64,000 nt of DNA, from the NCBI GenBank assembly GCA_036583965.1, contig JAZBQD010000015.1:26758310-26822309 (forward strand), written 5' to 3'. The DNA comes from Prunella strophiata (taxonomy: Eukaryota > Chordata > Aves > Passeriformes > Prunellidae). Every line of letters starts with the position of its first letter. The first letter of the stretch is position 1. The notes below the pieces were generated by a model. That model did not search any database and was not told the DNA's origin. It worked only from the letters and a program-made list of their open reading frames with translations. Of this stretch, positions 25,301 through 38,375 are shown piece by piece. Position numbers and translations under genes: made by a program.

Positions 25301-26439
25301 CAAGGAACAAGCAGAGCTTACCAAGGAACACTGAACTTGTGTTAGCTATCACATTGACTTCGCAGCTGTGTTCATTTGAGGTACACCTTGCACTTTGTCC
25401 CTTGATTTAAAGCATCAAATCTCTAACTCAATGACAGTCATAGAGGTGGTTTAGTTTAATGCCCCCATATGAAATGTAAATGCTCAGTTCAGTAGGTGTG
25501 AGGAATGTGAATGTGTATCACACTTTTGCTGCTTTCAGTTGTAACACTTGCAAAACATGAAAAACAAAATGATGACAGTAATGAAAAATTTGTGTAATGA
25601 ACTAGTGATAGAATATTCACTGCATTTAACAAATAGAGGGATTGTACAGTTTGATAAATATTAAGAAAGAATAAATAAAAGAACCACTTGCACCTTCTTT
25701 AAACCCTTCTTCAAATGATGAAACCTAATCATTATATTTTGGACTCTGCCAATCATACTTTAATTGCTAAAAACATTACAGAATTGTTTTTCTGTTCAGT
25801 GAACAGCTTAATTGCTTTGAAGTGCTAGTATTTATGTGAGTACATGTGAGAATGATTGTTTTAGTCATCAGTGAAAACAAACTTCTATCTTCTCTGTATT
25901 AAAATGCTCTGTTTCACTTGTTTGTCCAATAAAAATCAGCAGGAAGAATAAGATAGTCCTATCAGATACTGATTTTTCCCCTAGACCATCATATCTTTTC
26001 TTTCTCAGAGTCCAGGCAGAATTGTGATAAGTGCTTTTGGGTGTGGAAGGTGGAGACAGGATCCAATATTTGGAGAGTGCTAGCGAGGACACGCTGCAGT
26101 TGAGATGATGGTCAGGTGTGAGACTGAAGGAATGACTTTGGGAATAGAGTCACCATAGTCACCTGAGAGCCTGAGTGGAGCCATGAAGGGAAGAAGTGGA
26201 TCTTTCCCCTTTATTTAGGCTGTTTTTCTCATTTTGCAGCAAAATCTTCCTCTGCAAGATCCTTTATAGTAGTAGGAAAAGACTTAGGGACTAGTAGCAC
26301 AGTTTCTGGAGACAGTGGGAGGGATCTGAAGCTGGAGGCACTGGGCCCTTCTGCAGAGTGTGGGGTGGGCCAGGATCTCCAAGCAGATGTGGAAGAGGTT
26401 GGATGGTGGGGAGGTGGTGCAGAACTCACTTCCCTGAAG

Positions 26440-26510
26440 TCTTTACCAGTATTTTACCAGATCTTTACCAGAATCTTTGCCACATCTTTACCAGAATCTT
26501 TACCACATTG
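26440..26510. repeat. 11-12 bp minisatellite, about six copies
   Basis: Consecutive variants of atctttaccaga (tctttaccagt, attttaccag, atctttaccaga, atctttgccac, atctttaccaga, atctttaccac) stand head to tail within the last RALYL intron. Confidence 0.8.
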
Positions 26511-29500
26511 CTATGCCACTGGTGAAACTGTTTCCCCACCAAACTCCCTTTTCTGTTCTCTCTTGGCTGATAAAACCAATCCAAATGCAGTAAGGCCTCC
26601 CTGATGCTGTACACAGAATTCCCTCAGCCCATACCTATGTGCCTTGAGAGATGCTCAACACCTTCTTGGGAGCCAGTGCCAAATAAAGCAGAGAAAAAAA
26701 TGTTCCACCTTCATTTATCCCTGCATATGAGTGGATATTCACAGCAAATTCCCAGGGGTGTGGCTCTCATTGGAGATCTCTGGGTGGTTTTTGTTTCTTG
26801 GGATGGTGCCTGCTCCATGACAAGCAAGTCCAACTGATTCCTATCATGATTCATGGTAAGTACTGCACTTTATCATCCTGAATGCTACAGAGGAGATACT
26901 TTTAAGTTACAGGGTGGTGTAAAAAAGCTGTAGACTAAAATTCCTACTGAATTAAGCTCTGCTTAATGTGAGGAGTAGAAATTCTCTAATGTGAGATTAG
27001 GTAGTCCAATTAGTATTAATGCTCACAGCAAAAGTTCCTGTCCTACTAATGCCAAGGGTGCAGTATTGAACACACAAGTTTAATGCATAAAGGAACTACT
27101 AAAACTTGCACCCTGAGGCCATTTAATATGTCTACATTTTAAGAAGTGTGTTTTTTAAAATAAATGAAAGTAGGATCTTACAAGAAAAATTACCTTAAAG
27201 TAATTATGCAGAAAGCACCTAATAAACTTTTCTCACTATTGCCAAATTGGAGTTTAGATAGGTATCAAAAGCCAAAGGGCATCCATTCCAGGCAAAATAA
27301 TTGTAGGTAATGATGTATGGAGATGAGGAGTGTTCTGTCTAATCAATAGGAGATTTTTCAGGTACTTGGAGGCAGAAATTTTACTCAACTTAACAACCAG
27401 GTGGAGTGATATAAAAAAAAAAAAATAGAAAAGAAATGGGAAGGAGAGAGTGCTGAAAGAAGATGTTGGAAGCATATAACACTGAGACAGAGATACTGGG
27501 AAAGCCCAGAGTAAACCATAGGAAGCAGGAGTGGAATGAGACAAGCAATGCAAAATGAATATTTAAATGGTGACAGAATGAATTAAGACAGTCAGTTGAA
27601 TATACAGGATGTAGAGTTATATGCTTAAAACTGTCATGCATGAAAGTCTTGCTATGGCAGTGAGATCCAGGTGGAAATGGCAATAAAAGATGACCCTATT
27701 TAAAACAGTTTTTTATTTGTATTTTCCTGCCTAATGCTTATTTGAATGCACAGTGCACAGTGGTGCATAATATTTTGTTTTTATGAGGATTTCAAGAGAC
27801 ATTAATTTTTAAAAAAAGTTACAAAACAAAATGTTGGACTTGGGGTCAAATCATAGTCTGCAAATGGTGCAGAATCTCATAATAGCTGAGAAAGGATTAT
27901 TATAACCCTGCAAAATGGAAGCAGAGAAGAATTTAGCCTTTTCATTCTTTATTTATTTGGTCTGGAAAACACTTTGCTTCTTTTGAAAGACTACAGAACT
28001 GTAGTGTAATTTTAGAAATCAATAGCAACAACAATTTGGAAACTTAAGACACACATAGCAGCATGACAAGCTGGCTAAGTTGGTATTTGATTAACTTCCA
28101 AATCTTTATTTTGGCAGACTGAGGTTGTTTTATTCTCACTGATTACTTTTTTATTTTTTTTTTTGTTGAAATGGCAATTACAGTTCTATCGCCTTCTAAA
28201 TAACTTCCCTTTTCTGAGGTGTGTAAATGCCTATGTATGGATAAATTCAATCTGCCTTTCATGTTTTGATATTAATCATGCAGAAAATCTTCTTAGTAAC
28301 ACATTTATATTTTCTAAAAATAATTGAGACCCCTTTTAGAATAATTGGGTCACCAGCTGTAGTGGCTTCTGCAATTTGTATTGAAAAAAAGAAAAACATT
28401 TACAATTTCTGACTTTTAGTATGGAAAAATAACAATCTTTTGGCTTTTCAATGTTTGCACCTCTTTACTTGAGTGAAGGATTTCAACAGAAAAATGTTTC
28501 CTCTGAGGGTTTTCCATTCAGCATTTTTGATGCTCAAGGTTGCTGATAAAGCCTGTGAAATGAGTGTTTTCTAGGGGAACTAAAGCTATTTATTTTCAAA
28601 GGCTGACACACCAGGAAAAATGTGTGATGCATGACAATTGCTCAATTTCAGTTAAATCTTAGAATTCAATGATTAAGCCGATAGACTCAAAATCCATAGC
28701 ACAGACCCAATGGCTGTCCTGAGTTTTTCCAGAGGATTTCTGTGTCCCAGTGAATGCCTAGAAAACATCAGTGCCCCCTTGCCATCCACCACTTTCCCAA
28801 CATACCTCACACTGCTGCTTTGGTTTCTATACTAGGTTACTGTTCCAATGCTTATTGCCCCTATACACAGATAGGAAGAGTTGGTTGAAAGTGATGGGTG
28901 AGCAAAACCCAGTGCAGCACCTTCAACAAGTCACCCAGATTTTACTGGAGTCAGCCAAAGTACAGGGAAGTAAAAGAAGGGCTGCTCCACCAGAATTACT
29001 TAAAATTACACTGACAAAAATATTAATGGGTGGAAACTAAAATCAGTCTTATTTAAAGTGCTGAGTTACTTCAATTAATTCTGATGTTTCTTTTTCAGTT
29101 ACAAGGTACAACAAAAAGCTTGTGATATTTTTTAGAAGTCATCATCGTCCTCACCTGTAAAGGGACCCAGGTTTGCTTCTAAGAGGTACATGTTTGGCTG
29201 TCCTTATTTCTGCACTTCACTCAGAGGTTGACTCTATGCTCATAAATTTTGGGTCAGCAAAATCTGTGGAGCTAATTTGGATCTGCTTAGACTAAATAAA
29301 AATAATATTGAATATTAAGGTCACCTACATTAGAGAATAGTTAATCTCATTTAGACAAGTATTTTGTTTACATGTCTAAGAGAATTTTTGGCCTGATCTG
29401 ACAGCATTGTTTACCACTGATTAAATTCGCTGATTGGTGTGTGGTTTTGTTTTGTTTTTAATTTGGAGGCAAAACAGGTGTTTTTGATAGAACCTGAGCC

Positions 29501-32500
29501 ATTAAAATTAAATATTTGCTGTCTCAAAATTATCAAGCACCGTGACTATCTTATTAAATGATGACTGAGACTTCAGGCAGGTCAAGACAGATGGCAGGGT
29601 GCAATGAAAAAAGTAAAACAAATTCATTGAAGAATTTATTGCCTGTTGTTCCGCAGACATTTTTCTTTACTGGAAAGCATATAATTTTTATAAGTTTAAA
29701 TTCTTACATGTCAAAGAAAGGCACCTGTTGGTCTGACCTCAGAAAGAGGTGCTAATTCTGCCTGCACATTCAATCTTCTGAGACACATTGCCTACCACAT
29801 GGGCTCAGTGTCAAAGCTGAGAACAGGACCCAGAATTCCTGATCCCACATACTTTGCTTAAAAATGAGATAAATATAAGAGAAAACCCATTATTTTAAAG
29901 CTCTTTTCCATCAAATAATAGGATTCTAATGTCTGTAAATTAAGTATATTATTTGCATTACAATATTTTAAAAGTTTCATGATTTTAATATTTGAGGATT
30001 TTTTAACCGGAAACTAAATGATATAAAGCAGATTCAGAGGAATAGAATCTGAATTAAATAAAATTAGTTTGCTTATTTGTTTTACAAAAATGCAATTGCA
30101 GACAGGAAAATCTAGTAGAAAGAGACACAAAAGGCACAATAACATTGCCTGCATTTTCTGCAGGTTCCCATGTGATATGCAGCAGGATAGGATTTAAATA
30201 ATAATTAGAAAAACATTATGTGGTCAGTCATAAACCAGTAACCTGGTTAAAACACTGAACACCACTTAGGAAATCTTCCTCTGATAAATTGACTGCCAGG
30301 AAAAATGGGGAGGAGGGGCAGTGGCAAGGTCCTTCCAATGACTCATGTAACAGTGGGTGATCAGCAAACACCTCTACTATGCTACTGCATATATTAAATA
30401 TAACAAAAGGGCATGTCAGGAAGTTTCTTACAATTTTTGATTTCATGGCATGCTTTTATTACTTTCTCCATTTTTTCAGTCACAGGTTGTTAGATTTACT
30501 GCATCTTTGGAAGGTACAAGGAATTAGTATCTGTCGGGTATGGTGCCCCTAATGACTTTCTTAGGTTGCTCAGGTACAAACATCTCACACTGGTATTTAT
30601 CAAGTGAACACAATCTTTTACCTATTCATTTGTCTTAGGAATGAAGAACATCATGTTCCCTCAACACTGATTGCAAGATTTCAATGAATGGTAAGTGCAA
30701 TAGAAAAGAAAAAATTTTGCATTATCTTAGTGATTTTTAAAGCTGAATAAGATTTCTGGCACAACATTGCTTCAGCCATTGCCATTAATTATAAGGTTTG
30801 TCCTTTATTTTCTAAGTAGTCCTGTACAAGTGCACTCAGAAAGCTGCAAGTTGTCAGAATAGCTACTGATGTTTTTGACAAGCCTAATCAGCCTAATTTG
30901 GCTGATAATGGAAGAGTCAGTCTTGTCTGTCCTGATGCTATGGACTGAAAAAAACAGGCATCTAAATGGACAATGAAAAATCTAGTTTAATTACAATGAT
31001 AAATTAAGTACTATCAATACTATCACACAGTCACATATTTGATTAATCTTGCTACTTGAAATATGCAAAACTGGATTTAAACTAGATGAAATTCCATCAG
31101 ATAAATTTTAGGTTATTTTTCTGTAGATTTTATTTTACTTTCTGCTGAGTATATTCATTGTTGAATCCCATACAAAATGATTAAAACAAGGAAAGTTTAA
31201 AAGTTACATACATATTTGCTATTAAATAATTTTCCCTTTAGCTACATATAGAAGGGGTGTGATGCATACAATCAACCCCTTAATCAACCTCTAGTGGTAA
31301 TTTGGTTCAGACTCTGAAGGAGGTAAAGGCCTGAGCTGTAACCCAGACAGGCAAGAACTCCTCTGGTTGCAATCTGCTCTCTGAAGACCCACAAGGAGTG
31401 GCACAGGGAGCATTGATGTTGGAACACCCATCATGCAATTAACACATGAAGAGCAGGGAGCTTTTCAAAGTCTCACTTATCAAGGAACAAAGAATGTTGT
31501 GGGTGCAGGGAGTCTCATACACTCCTTTTCCATTGCATGCAATTTGACTACAATCCAGCCACTGTATTCCACAAATCTGGCAGCCTAAATGGGCCTTCTT
31601 TGAGCTCTACCAGCTGAGCAGCCTGGCTGCTGGGTGGTGGTATCCCCTTGAGCTGGAATGGCTCTCAAGGTTCCTTCTTGAAGCAGACAGAGGATTTACT
31701 AATGGCAGATGTTTGGGAAGTGGCTGATACTATACAAAACCTATTACTATGGTAACTATCATTTGTGCCTTGGTATTTTTGAATCGTTCAAATGATTGTG
31801 CCATACAATCCTACAGTGAACATTGCCACTGAACCTTGGCTAGTTACTTTTCTACAACATCATATTAAAACCACTTTTGCTAATACCTTTGATAGTGTGT
31901 CTGTCAGCAATCTAAATCACTCATTTGTGACAAGAGGGAAATGTTTTTGATGAGCTTTGGCCACAGCACTTGTTGGTTCCATTGATTTAAATAATAATGG
32001 CATCAATTCCTACAAGAAATATAGCTACTATTATATCATAATGGTTTTATTTTGCATAATGAAAATCAGTGTAGCAAGAGGATTATCCTGAGTTTTATGT
32101 CTGTGGCAGTTTCTGGTATTAATATTTGGAACATTATTCTCTATCAGATGTTAGAAACAAAATTGATAGACTGAAAACATGCAGTGTGGAGGTGGAGAAA
32201 AGGGCAAGAGTAAGAAATCAAATACCCTTGAGAGGTAAATACAGCTGAAATATACTTAATAGAAAGGGAACTATAATTGTTGTTGAAATAACTGCTGTAA
32301 ATCTACATTGTAACCAGAACTGGGCCTTTTATAGTCTCTGTATCTTTGGTTCTAAAATAATTTAATAAAAATTCCTCTTAAGACATCTCATTAAAGTTGA
32401 CTCATTATTGTGGAACTCCCATCTAATAATGCTTGTCTGGCTTCATTACTTTTAGCACAGCTACACCAGCATAAAAACAATGCTGTGATTGTGAATATAT

Positions 32501-33020
32501 CCTTCAAATTCCAACGAAGCACTAACCAGTGTCTGATCTGAGTTATGACACCATAAATCTACTGTATTTGCATCACATACTCTACCAGAAAACAGTTTGC
32601 TGTACTGAATGCTCAACTACTGAACCACTACTGTGCTATTACTATTATAGTTATTTACTATGAAAGGCTGACAGTTTGATAGGAACTATTATTCTCAGGC
32701 AATGTAATACATATATGAGTGCTTGTGTATAATTCATTACAGTTAATTATTTTGTTGGTGTTTTATTAACCACTGGCTAAAAGTGTTTTGTGGTTTTTTT
32801 CCCAAATCTATAACACCTCAGGCTTTCACTGAAGTAACTTGTAGCTACCTGTTTTATTTACAAGGAGGTTGCTATGACTTGATTAGTACTTCCTAATGAT
32901 CAATTAACACCCTTTGGAACAAGTTCAGAGAACCTTGATACCTTAGTTTTTTTCTGTTCTGTTTTGGTGTGCAGCTTTTAGCTTTATATTAAGCGTTACT
33001 GGGATCTTTTCATAGGGTGG

Positions 33021-33374
33021 TGAAGACAAAACAATCCTATTCTGCCTGGAGACTCACAAGCTCTTCAAACTTCAGGCCCAAAGCATAAACATCGTGAAAA
33101 GAGGAGGATGGGCAAGCAAGCAAGGAGGATGAAACTTCATAATTTGAAGCTATTAATTGGACTGTTAACTCCTATATGCAAATGGACTAAAACTTATAAA
33201 AATGTGAGATCTCATGACCAAGCCCTCTTTTGCTTCCATCTTGGAGCCATCCAGGCAGAGCCATGACTATGGCTCTGGTACTGCCAGGGTGTGGCCTTTG
33301 AAAGCACTTCAATAAATATCCACTTTATTCCTCTTAACTCCATCTAGCCTCTGTTCCAGCTCCTTAAGACATCA
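33021..33374 (+). mobile_element. Endogenous retrovirus LTR (solo), passerine type
   Basis: Runs from tgaagacaaaacaatcc to ttaagacatca (TG...CA ends). It has a TATA box (tataaaaat, 33195-33203), a U3/R part 'gaccaagccctcttttgcttccatcttgg', a polyadenylation signal AATAAA (33311-33316) and the U5-like 'ctttattcctcttaactccatctagcctctgttcc'. I recall this layout from songbird ERV LTRs (ERVK-like). There are no gag, pol or env sequences beside it, so it is most likely a solo LTR. Boundaries are approximate, and it is sense to the plus strand, that is antisense to RALYL. Confidence 0.72.
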
Positions 33375-33705
33375 AGATACATGAAATGATCTGGGTCTGC
33401 ACTGAGTTGTCCCTGTGCTAAATCAGCAGAATTAGGGAACCACCAAGCAAGCTAATTCAGAAATGTTCTTCAATCTTTCAGCCAGGCACCACAATATTAA
33501 TGCTCTTTCTAATAAGAAGGGACTTCTTATTGAGGGACTGAGGACAAGCTGCTTCTCAAATATTGGAAAATTCTGGACTGTGTTGCAAAGGTCACTTTTC
33601 TGTTCTGCCCTGTGCAGCTACAGGAGTAAGAAAAGGTTATTTGTTTTCCTTCCCACTACTTACAATTTAAAGCCATGGCAGACACACAAGACCTGCTTGA
33701 TATCA

Positions 33706-33760
33706 CTGGATATTTGTGACCTGGAAATTTGTGACTGGAAATTTGTGACCTGTTTGTGAT
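33706..33760. repeat. Short tandem repeat, about 14-bp unit
   Basis: ctggatatttgtgac, ctggaaatttgtga, ctggaaatttgtgac and a degraded fourth unit (ctgtttgtgattt) stand in tandem. Confidence 0.75.
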
Positions 33761-36700
33761 TTGCGTGTGAACTTAATTTTGTAAACATAAGGATCCTTCT
33801 TCATGAGAGCCTGTTTTCCATAAAATGGGATGGGTGTTAAAGTGGTGTGCTGTCTTCATCACAACACTGTTGAGGGACAGTTTAAATTAAAAGGAATGTA
33901 CTAGGAAGTAACACAGAAATTTTCAGTTCACTTCTACTAGAAACTGTTCAATGTTAGGAACAGAATGAAAGACTGAATTATGGGTCCAGTAAAATCTGGG
34001 GTAGCCAACTACTTGTTTTTTTTACCTAAAAGGAGCAAAGGAAATAGACCTGAAGTTTTCAATCCCTCTCACTACCTCTGACGGTCAGTTAAGTGACATG
34101 AATTGTAAAGTAGGCTCAGGAGCTACATAATAAACCAGTGACTATTTTATATATATAAAACTACAAAATATGCATGGCCTTGTAGAGGAGGGAGCAAGAG
34201 GCCATGTGAGAGCATGTGGATGAAAGCTTATGGCACACTTCACTGAGCAAGTTGAAGCCAACTCTTTAACATATTCATACATAGATGGATCATGTTTCTG
34301 GGATCACCTTTTTAAAGAACTCTTCAGCATAAAAATGCAGCAAAATTCTTTGGGAATTTTTCTAAGGAGATCCTTCAAACTGGAGTGTCTGAAACACTGG
34401 AGACATTTACTGAGAGACACTTTTGGGAAAATTAGTACAAAAGAGACTTTCTCAAGAGGTGGTGTTTGATGACTGCAGCAGGTGCTTCAAATGCATCATG
34501 TCTCAAATTGGAGTTCCTGATGGGCAAGTCAAGTTATTGCTGTGGAAAACTTTTTCACACTTTAGCTGAGCCATAATGACTGTTTGTGGGCATGTCTTTA
34601 GTCATAGAAAATTACAATGCAAGGTTGAACAACATCCTGTTCTGTGTGGTGGATGAAGAAGGTGTTCAGCTGTTGAGTGTGGTGCTGTTTTGTGTGTGCA
34701 GCCAGGCAGACAACTGAAGGGTTCTTAAATCCATGCCTGACTTAACTCAGACTTTGTCTTTCTTAACAGTTGATCTGGGCTGAAAGCAGGCATGAGGACA
34801 GCTGCCATCACTCAGTTAATGTGCAATAACCTGTTCCTTCAAATAGAGAGTGTGTGGATTTAGAGAACTGATCCTACCACCTAAACCCACAGCATACATC
34901 CTGTGCAGTCACTTCCTTTGAAAGTTAGAATTAGAAATAAAGAAATAAATATATTTTTGAGTCCTCTGCTGCAGAGATGGAGACCCACATATATGGAGTC
35001 AGAGGCTCCATTGTGGCAGCACCTGGACTCTGGCAGTGGGTGTGACCTTTTTGAATACCTCCCTTTATTGACAGCCTTAGGAAAACAGAATTCTGTTCTG
35101 CAAACCTGCAGCAGGTTTTGGGAAATGACCTGGCAGATTTACAGATACATCTGAAGAACTCACCAAAGGTTAAGATCTAAATTTAAGTAATTTCCCTCTT
35201 TTCTTCTATTAATATTTTTCATACTAGTGAGCTCACAATTAAATTTTCCTGCTGGAATGATTTCAGGGCATTAGCTTTGCCCATTTAAATATTTTTCTGT
35301 TTCCTCTGCTGGTCTTAATGGTGAAAGAAAGTATTTTCTTAATCATTGTCTTAAATTCCTTTAGCTCTATATTTGGAAAACATTATAGATTTCATTTAAA
35401 AAAAACCTTTTGGAGTTTTTTTTTTTTTTTTTAAATTCCAAGTCCAATGTTACTATTTTACACAAAATAGCAACATTTTTCTTAAGTGGAAAGTTTTTCT
35501 TACTGTTGTCACATTTGACATGATTAATTCTTAACCTTTCCTTTGTTTTCTCAAGAGATTTGTAACTGCCTCCATTCCAAAATTACGTATTTGCTCTTAG
35601 TCAGCTTTCTTTCCTAAATAATTTAGCTTTTCGAAAACAGAATAACAACATCTCTTAGGACTTGCTTTATAACAAGCCTATATATCTACTTTACTTTTCA
35701 AAAGACAGAGGGCAATTTCAGATAAGACGACACAGAATAGGTAGAAGCAGACTGAATTGCCAAGTATTTCTACAGGGGTATTCACTATATATTTGGTAGT
35801 ATTCTTACAGTCTTTCCCTTTACAGAGCTATCAATGATTGGAGTAGGATATATTCCTATAGGTATAGGAATTGACCAGTACATCTACATAAATATATGTC
35901 AGTATAAAACAATCTAAATTACAATTTGCATCAAAAAGTTCCATCTTCATACGTACAGGCTGATACTGCTGACTGTTTGGGTAAAATCTATAGAGGAAAT
36001 ATACATAATTCAATTTATAATTGCCTTTCTGTGGAAAGCACCCATACCCTGAGATTTCTTTGAAGCAATCCTTTGCTGATCAATCCTTTATCCTACCCAT
36101 TGCAACTTTGCATTCACTAATCTTCCCTAGGCTTTGCAAAAAGGAGGAAAGTGTAATTATCAAATCGCAGCAGGCAGGAAAACTAAGGTGAAGTAACCTC
36201 TTCCAAAACTTGATGGAAATGGCAAAGGAGGATGAAAGGGACAGAGATTTTACATCAGTGACAATCTTAGTTCTAAGCTTTAAAGTCTACAGTACTGCCA
36301 GCTGCTGCTAGAGGGTCCCAGCCTTTGGGAAGGTTGAAGGGGTGAGGCTGACTGGCTCCATTGCCCTGCCACTGCACCAGGCTGCACCTGACTGAGAGGA
36401 TGCACAGAGGTCCTCTTCCTTGGCCTTTCCTTGCTACCATCATGTTGGGATGGGGGGGATGTCACTCATGCCAGGATGCAATGCAGAGGACACCACTCTG
36501 CACATGCAGTGAGCCACCTCCTCCCAGCACTCATGCACTTAGTGCTGACACACAGAGAAACAGGAGCTGTTCCCCACCATGCCTTAGATGTGTGTGTCAG
36601 ACCTCCTGAGCTGTCTTTGGAGCTGTGTCTGCAACGCACTGTGCTTCAACTGATTCCATGACATGAATCTTGGAAAGGCATTCTAACTTGGAAGCAGTGG

Positions 36701-38085
36701 TGTGCAAATGTGCCTCTGCCAGTTCCAGGCTTTCACTGCTAATGAATTCTTCCTGTGCTGCTTGCTTTATAGAGCCTTTCCTGCTGAGGCCTTTGATAGA
36801 TGAAAAAATTCTACTTTTTGTGTCATTTAGTGTGGATATATGCTAAGTATGTCAAATCCACAGGGTGAAATGACAGCATCGAGCAATCAGAGTCCTAATG
36901 CACTGTATGTTAACATCCCCACTTAGTTGTCTGTAATGAGGAGTCTGGTGTCTAATTAGTGCACACCCCACCATTCTTGTTAAACTCTGGTCACCCCTAT
37001 TGATAAAATCACTTCAGCTAGTCAGGTATTAACCATGGTGGGAGATTATATTTACGAGTATTTCTTAATTACAAAATTTTAACTCCCTACAAACTTCTGA
37101 GTGATAGCTTCTTACAGACATCCCTGATATCTGAAGAGGAGAACCTTTCTCTTTAAGTAAAAGGGATAATGTCATCTATTCTCCATTGCATATAAAAGAT
37201 GAGGGAATTCAGTTTTTAGTAGCTTCTTCTGGGAATTATGCTATTCAGGATATAGAAATGCAAATCTTGGGCTGGCTAATGAGACATAAACCTGTAAATT
37301 ACAAGTAGGTTTAAATTGCTTTTGCAGTAAGCAGTACAAACCACTGGTTATTCACATGCTCTGTTACTCCAGACTTGCTGTTGATTCTGCTGGGTCCCTT
37401 GCTAACTGACTTCTGCTGCTTCACTAAAAGATTTTTACTGTACACACATGATTAAATATTTTTTAAATGCAAGCAATGACAATGAACAGCAAAAGTTCTT
37501 TCAGCTCAAAGCAGAATAAGGAAGGAAAGGAGAGTATTCTAGAGGCTAAACTACTGTGACTGCTCCATTCTTATTAGGAATGCATCTCACTTTCCAAATA
37601 TTTTTTAATATTGCTCTAGAAGAACTTAGGAGTTTAGCACTGTAATGGTGCTAAATGAAATGCTTTTATTTAATGAAACGTTCAGCCTCAAGCTGAAAAT
37701 CCAAATATTTCTTAGTCAAACATTTATTAAGGAGGAATCCTTCCATCAAAAATAATCTGTATCTGCCAATACAGCCCACAGAGTATACACATGGAAGATA
37801 GAGACTTGGGACTGTGGAAAGTACGTGTTTAATAATAAAAAAGTTCACCGTTTTAGAATCTTATCCAATTTTGAAAAGCAGCAGTTAAAAAAAGAAAAAA
37901 AGAAAAAAAATTCACTCTATACTTTTACATATGTAAAATAATAAATGTAAATCAATTTAAACTACATTTTATTTCTTTTCTAAAATCACCAAAGGTAGTA
38001 AAATATATTTTTCTTGTTTCTCCTCAGAAGTTTCCTATGCTTAATTGATATTACAGTGTATGAGGAGTATAGGTCTGGGCACTAG

Positions 38086-38196
38086 TTACAGAACATCACA
38101 GTGCTGCTCTGAGCTTAGTTTGTTAATCCAGACTGTTGGTTCTCTGTGGTTACTTGTAGGAACCATATAGACAGACAGGTCATGATTATTCCTTAC
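38086..38196 (-). other. Possible read-through C terminus of RALYL (intron retention ORF)
   Basis: If splicing does not occur at the gtaagg donor after NEL, the reading frame remains open for 36 codons (VRNNHDLSVYMV... ending CDVL) and then stops. It could be a chance extension of the exon frame. No conserved domain is recognisable. It would replace FLQIK with a longer, less acidic tail. Confidence 0.3.
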
Positions 38197-38375
38197 CAGC
38201 TCATTGCTGCCATCCTCATCAAAATCCTCCTCTATCCCATCAGTCATATCTTCTCCATCCCCATCTGCATCTGGCCCTCCTTCAATTGGCTCTTCCGTAG
38301 AGTTATCTGCATTCTCTGATATGCATTCCTCTTGAATCAAATCAGCATTATCTTCCATTTGTTTCTTTTGGGCTT
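38197..38375 (-). CDS. RALYL: RALYL internal exon (acidic C-terminal domain)
   Basis: A 179-nt exon on the minus strand. The acceptor is ttttccttacag and the donor is gtaagg. AA completes the split glutamate. 59 codons follow, beginning AQKKQMEDNADLIQEECISE and ending EEDFDEDGSNEL, in phase 0. About a third of the residues are Asp or Glu, clustered in the last 35 positions (GGPDADGDGEDMTDGIEEDF region). This matches the acidic tail of RALYL and hnRNP C. The first residues continue the helix of the preceding coiled-coil exon. If the donor is not used, the frame stays open for 36 more codons to a TGA/TAA-type stop at 38086-38088; this is reported separately. Confidence 0.95.

Larger units (their letters stand above)
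21290..38196 (-). other. RALYL: RALYL last intron (16.9 kb)
   Basis: Bounded by donor gtaagg after NEL and acceptor catttctcag before FLQIK. It contains a long T-tract (22279-22317), a 12-bp minisatellite (26440-26510), one LTR (33021-33374), a short 14-bp tandem repeat (33706-33760), and moderately GC-rich patches near 26260-26430 and 36280-36660 without recognisable genes. No CR1 was seen. Confidence 0.8.

Noticed and set aside
36280..36661. GC-richer intron patch with open frames on both strands
   Set aside because: Not CpG-rich enough to read as a promoter island; frames overlap each other and have no recognisable domain.
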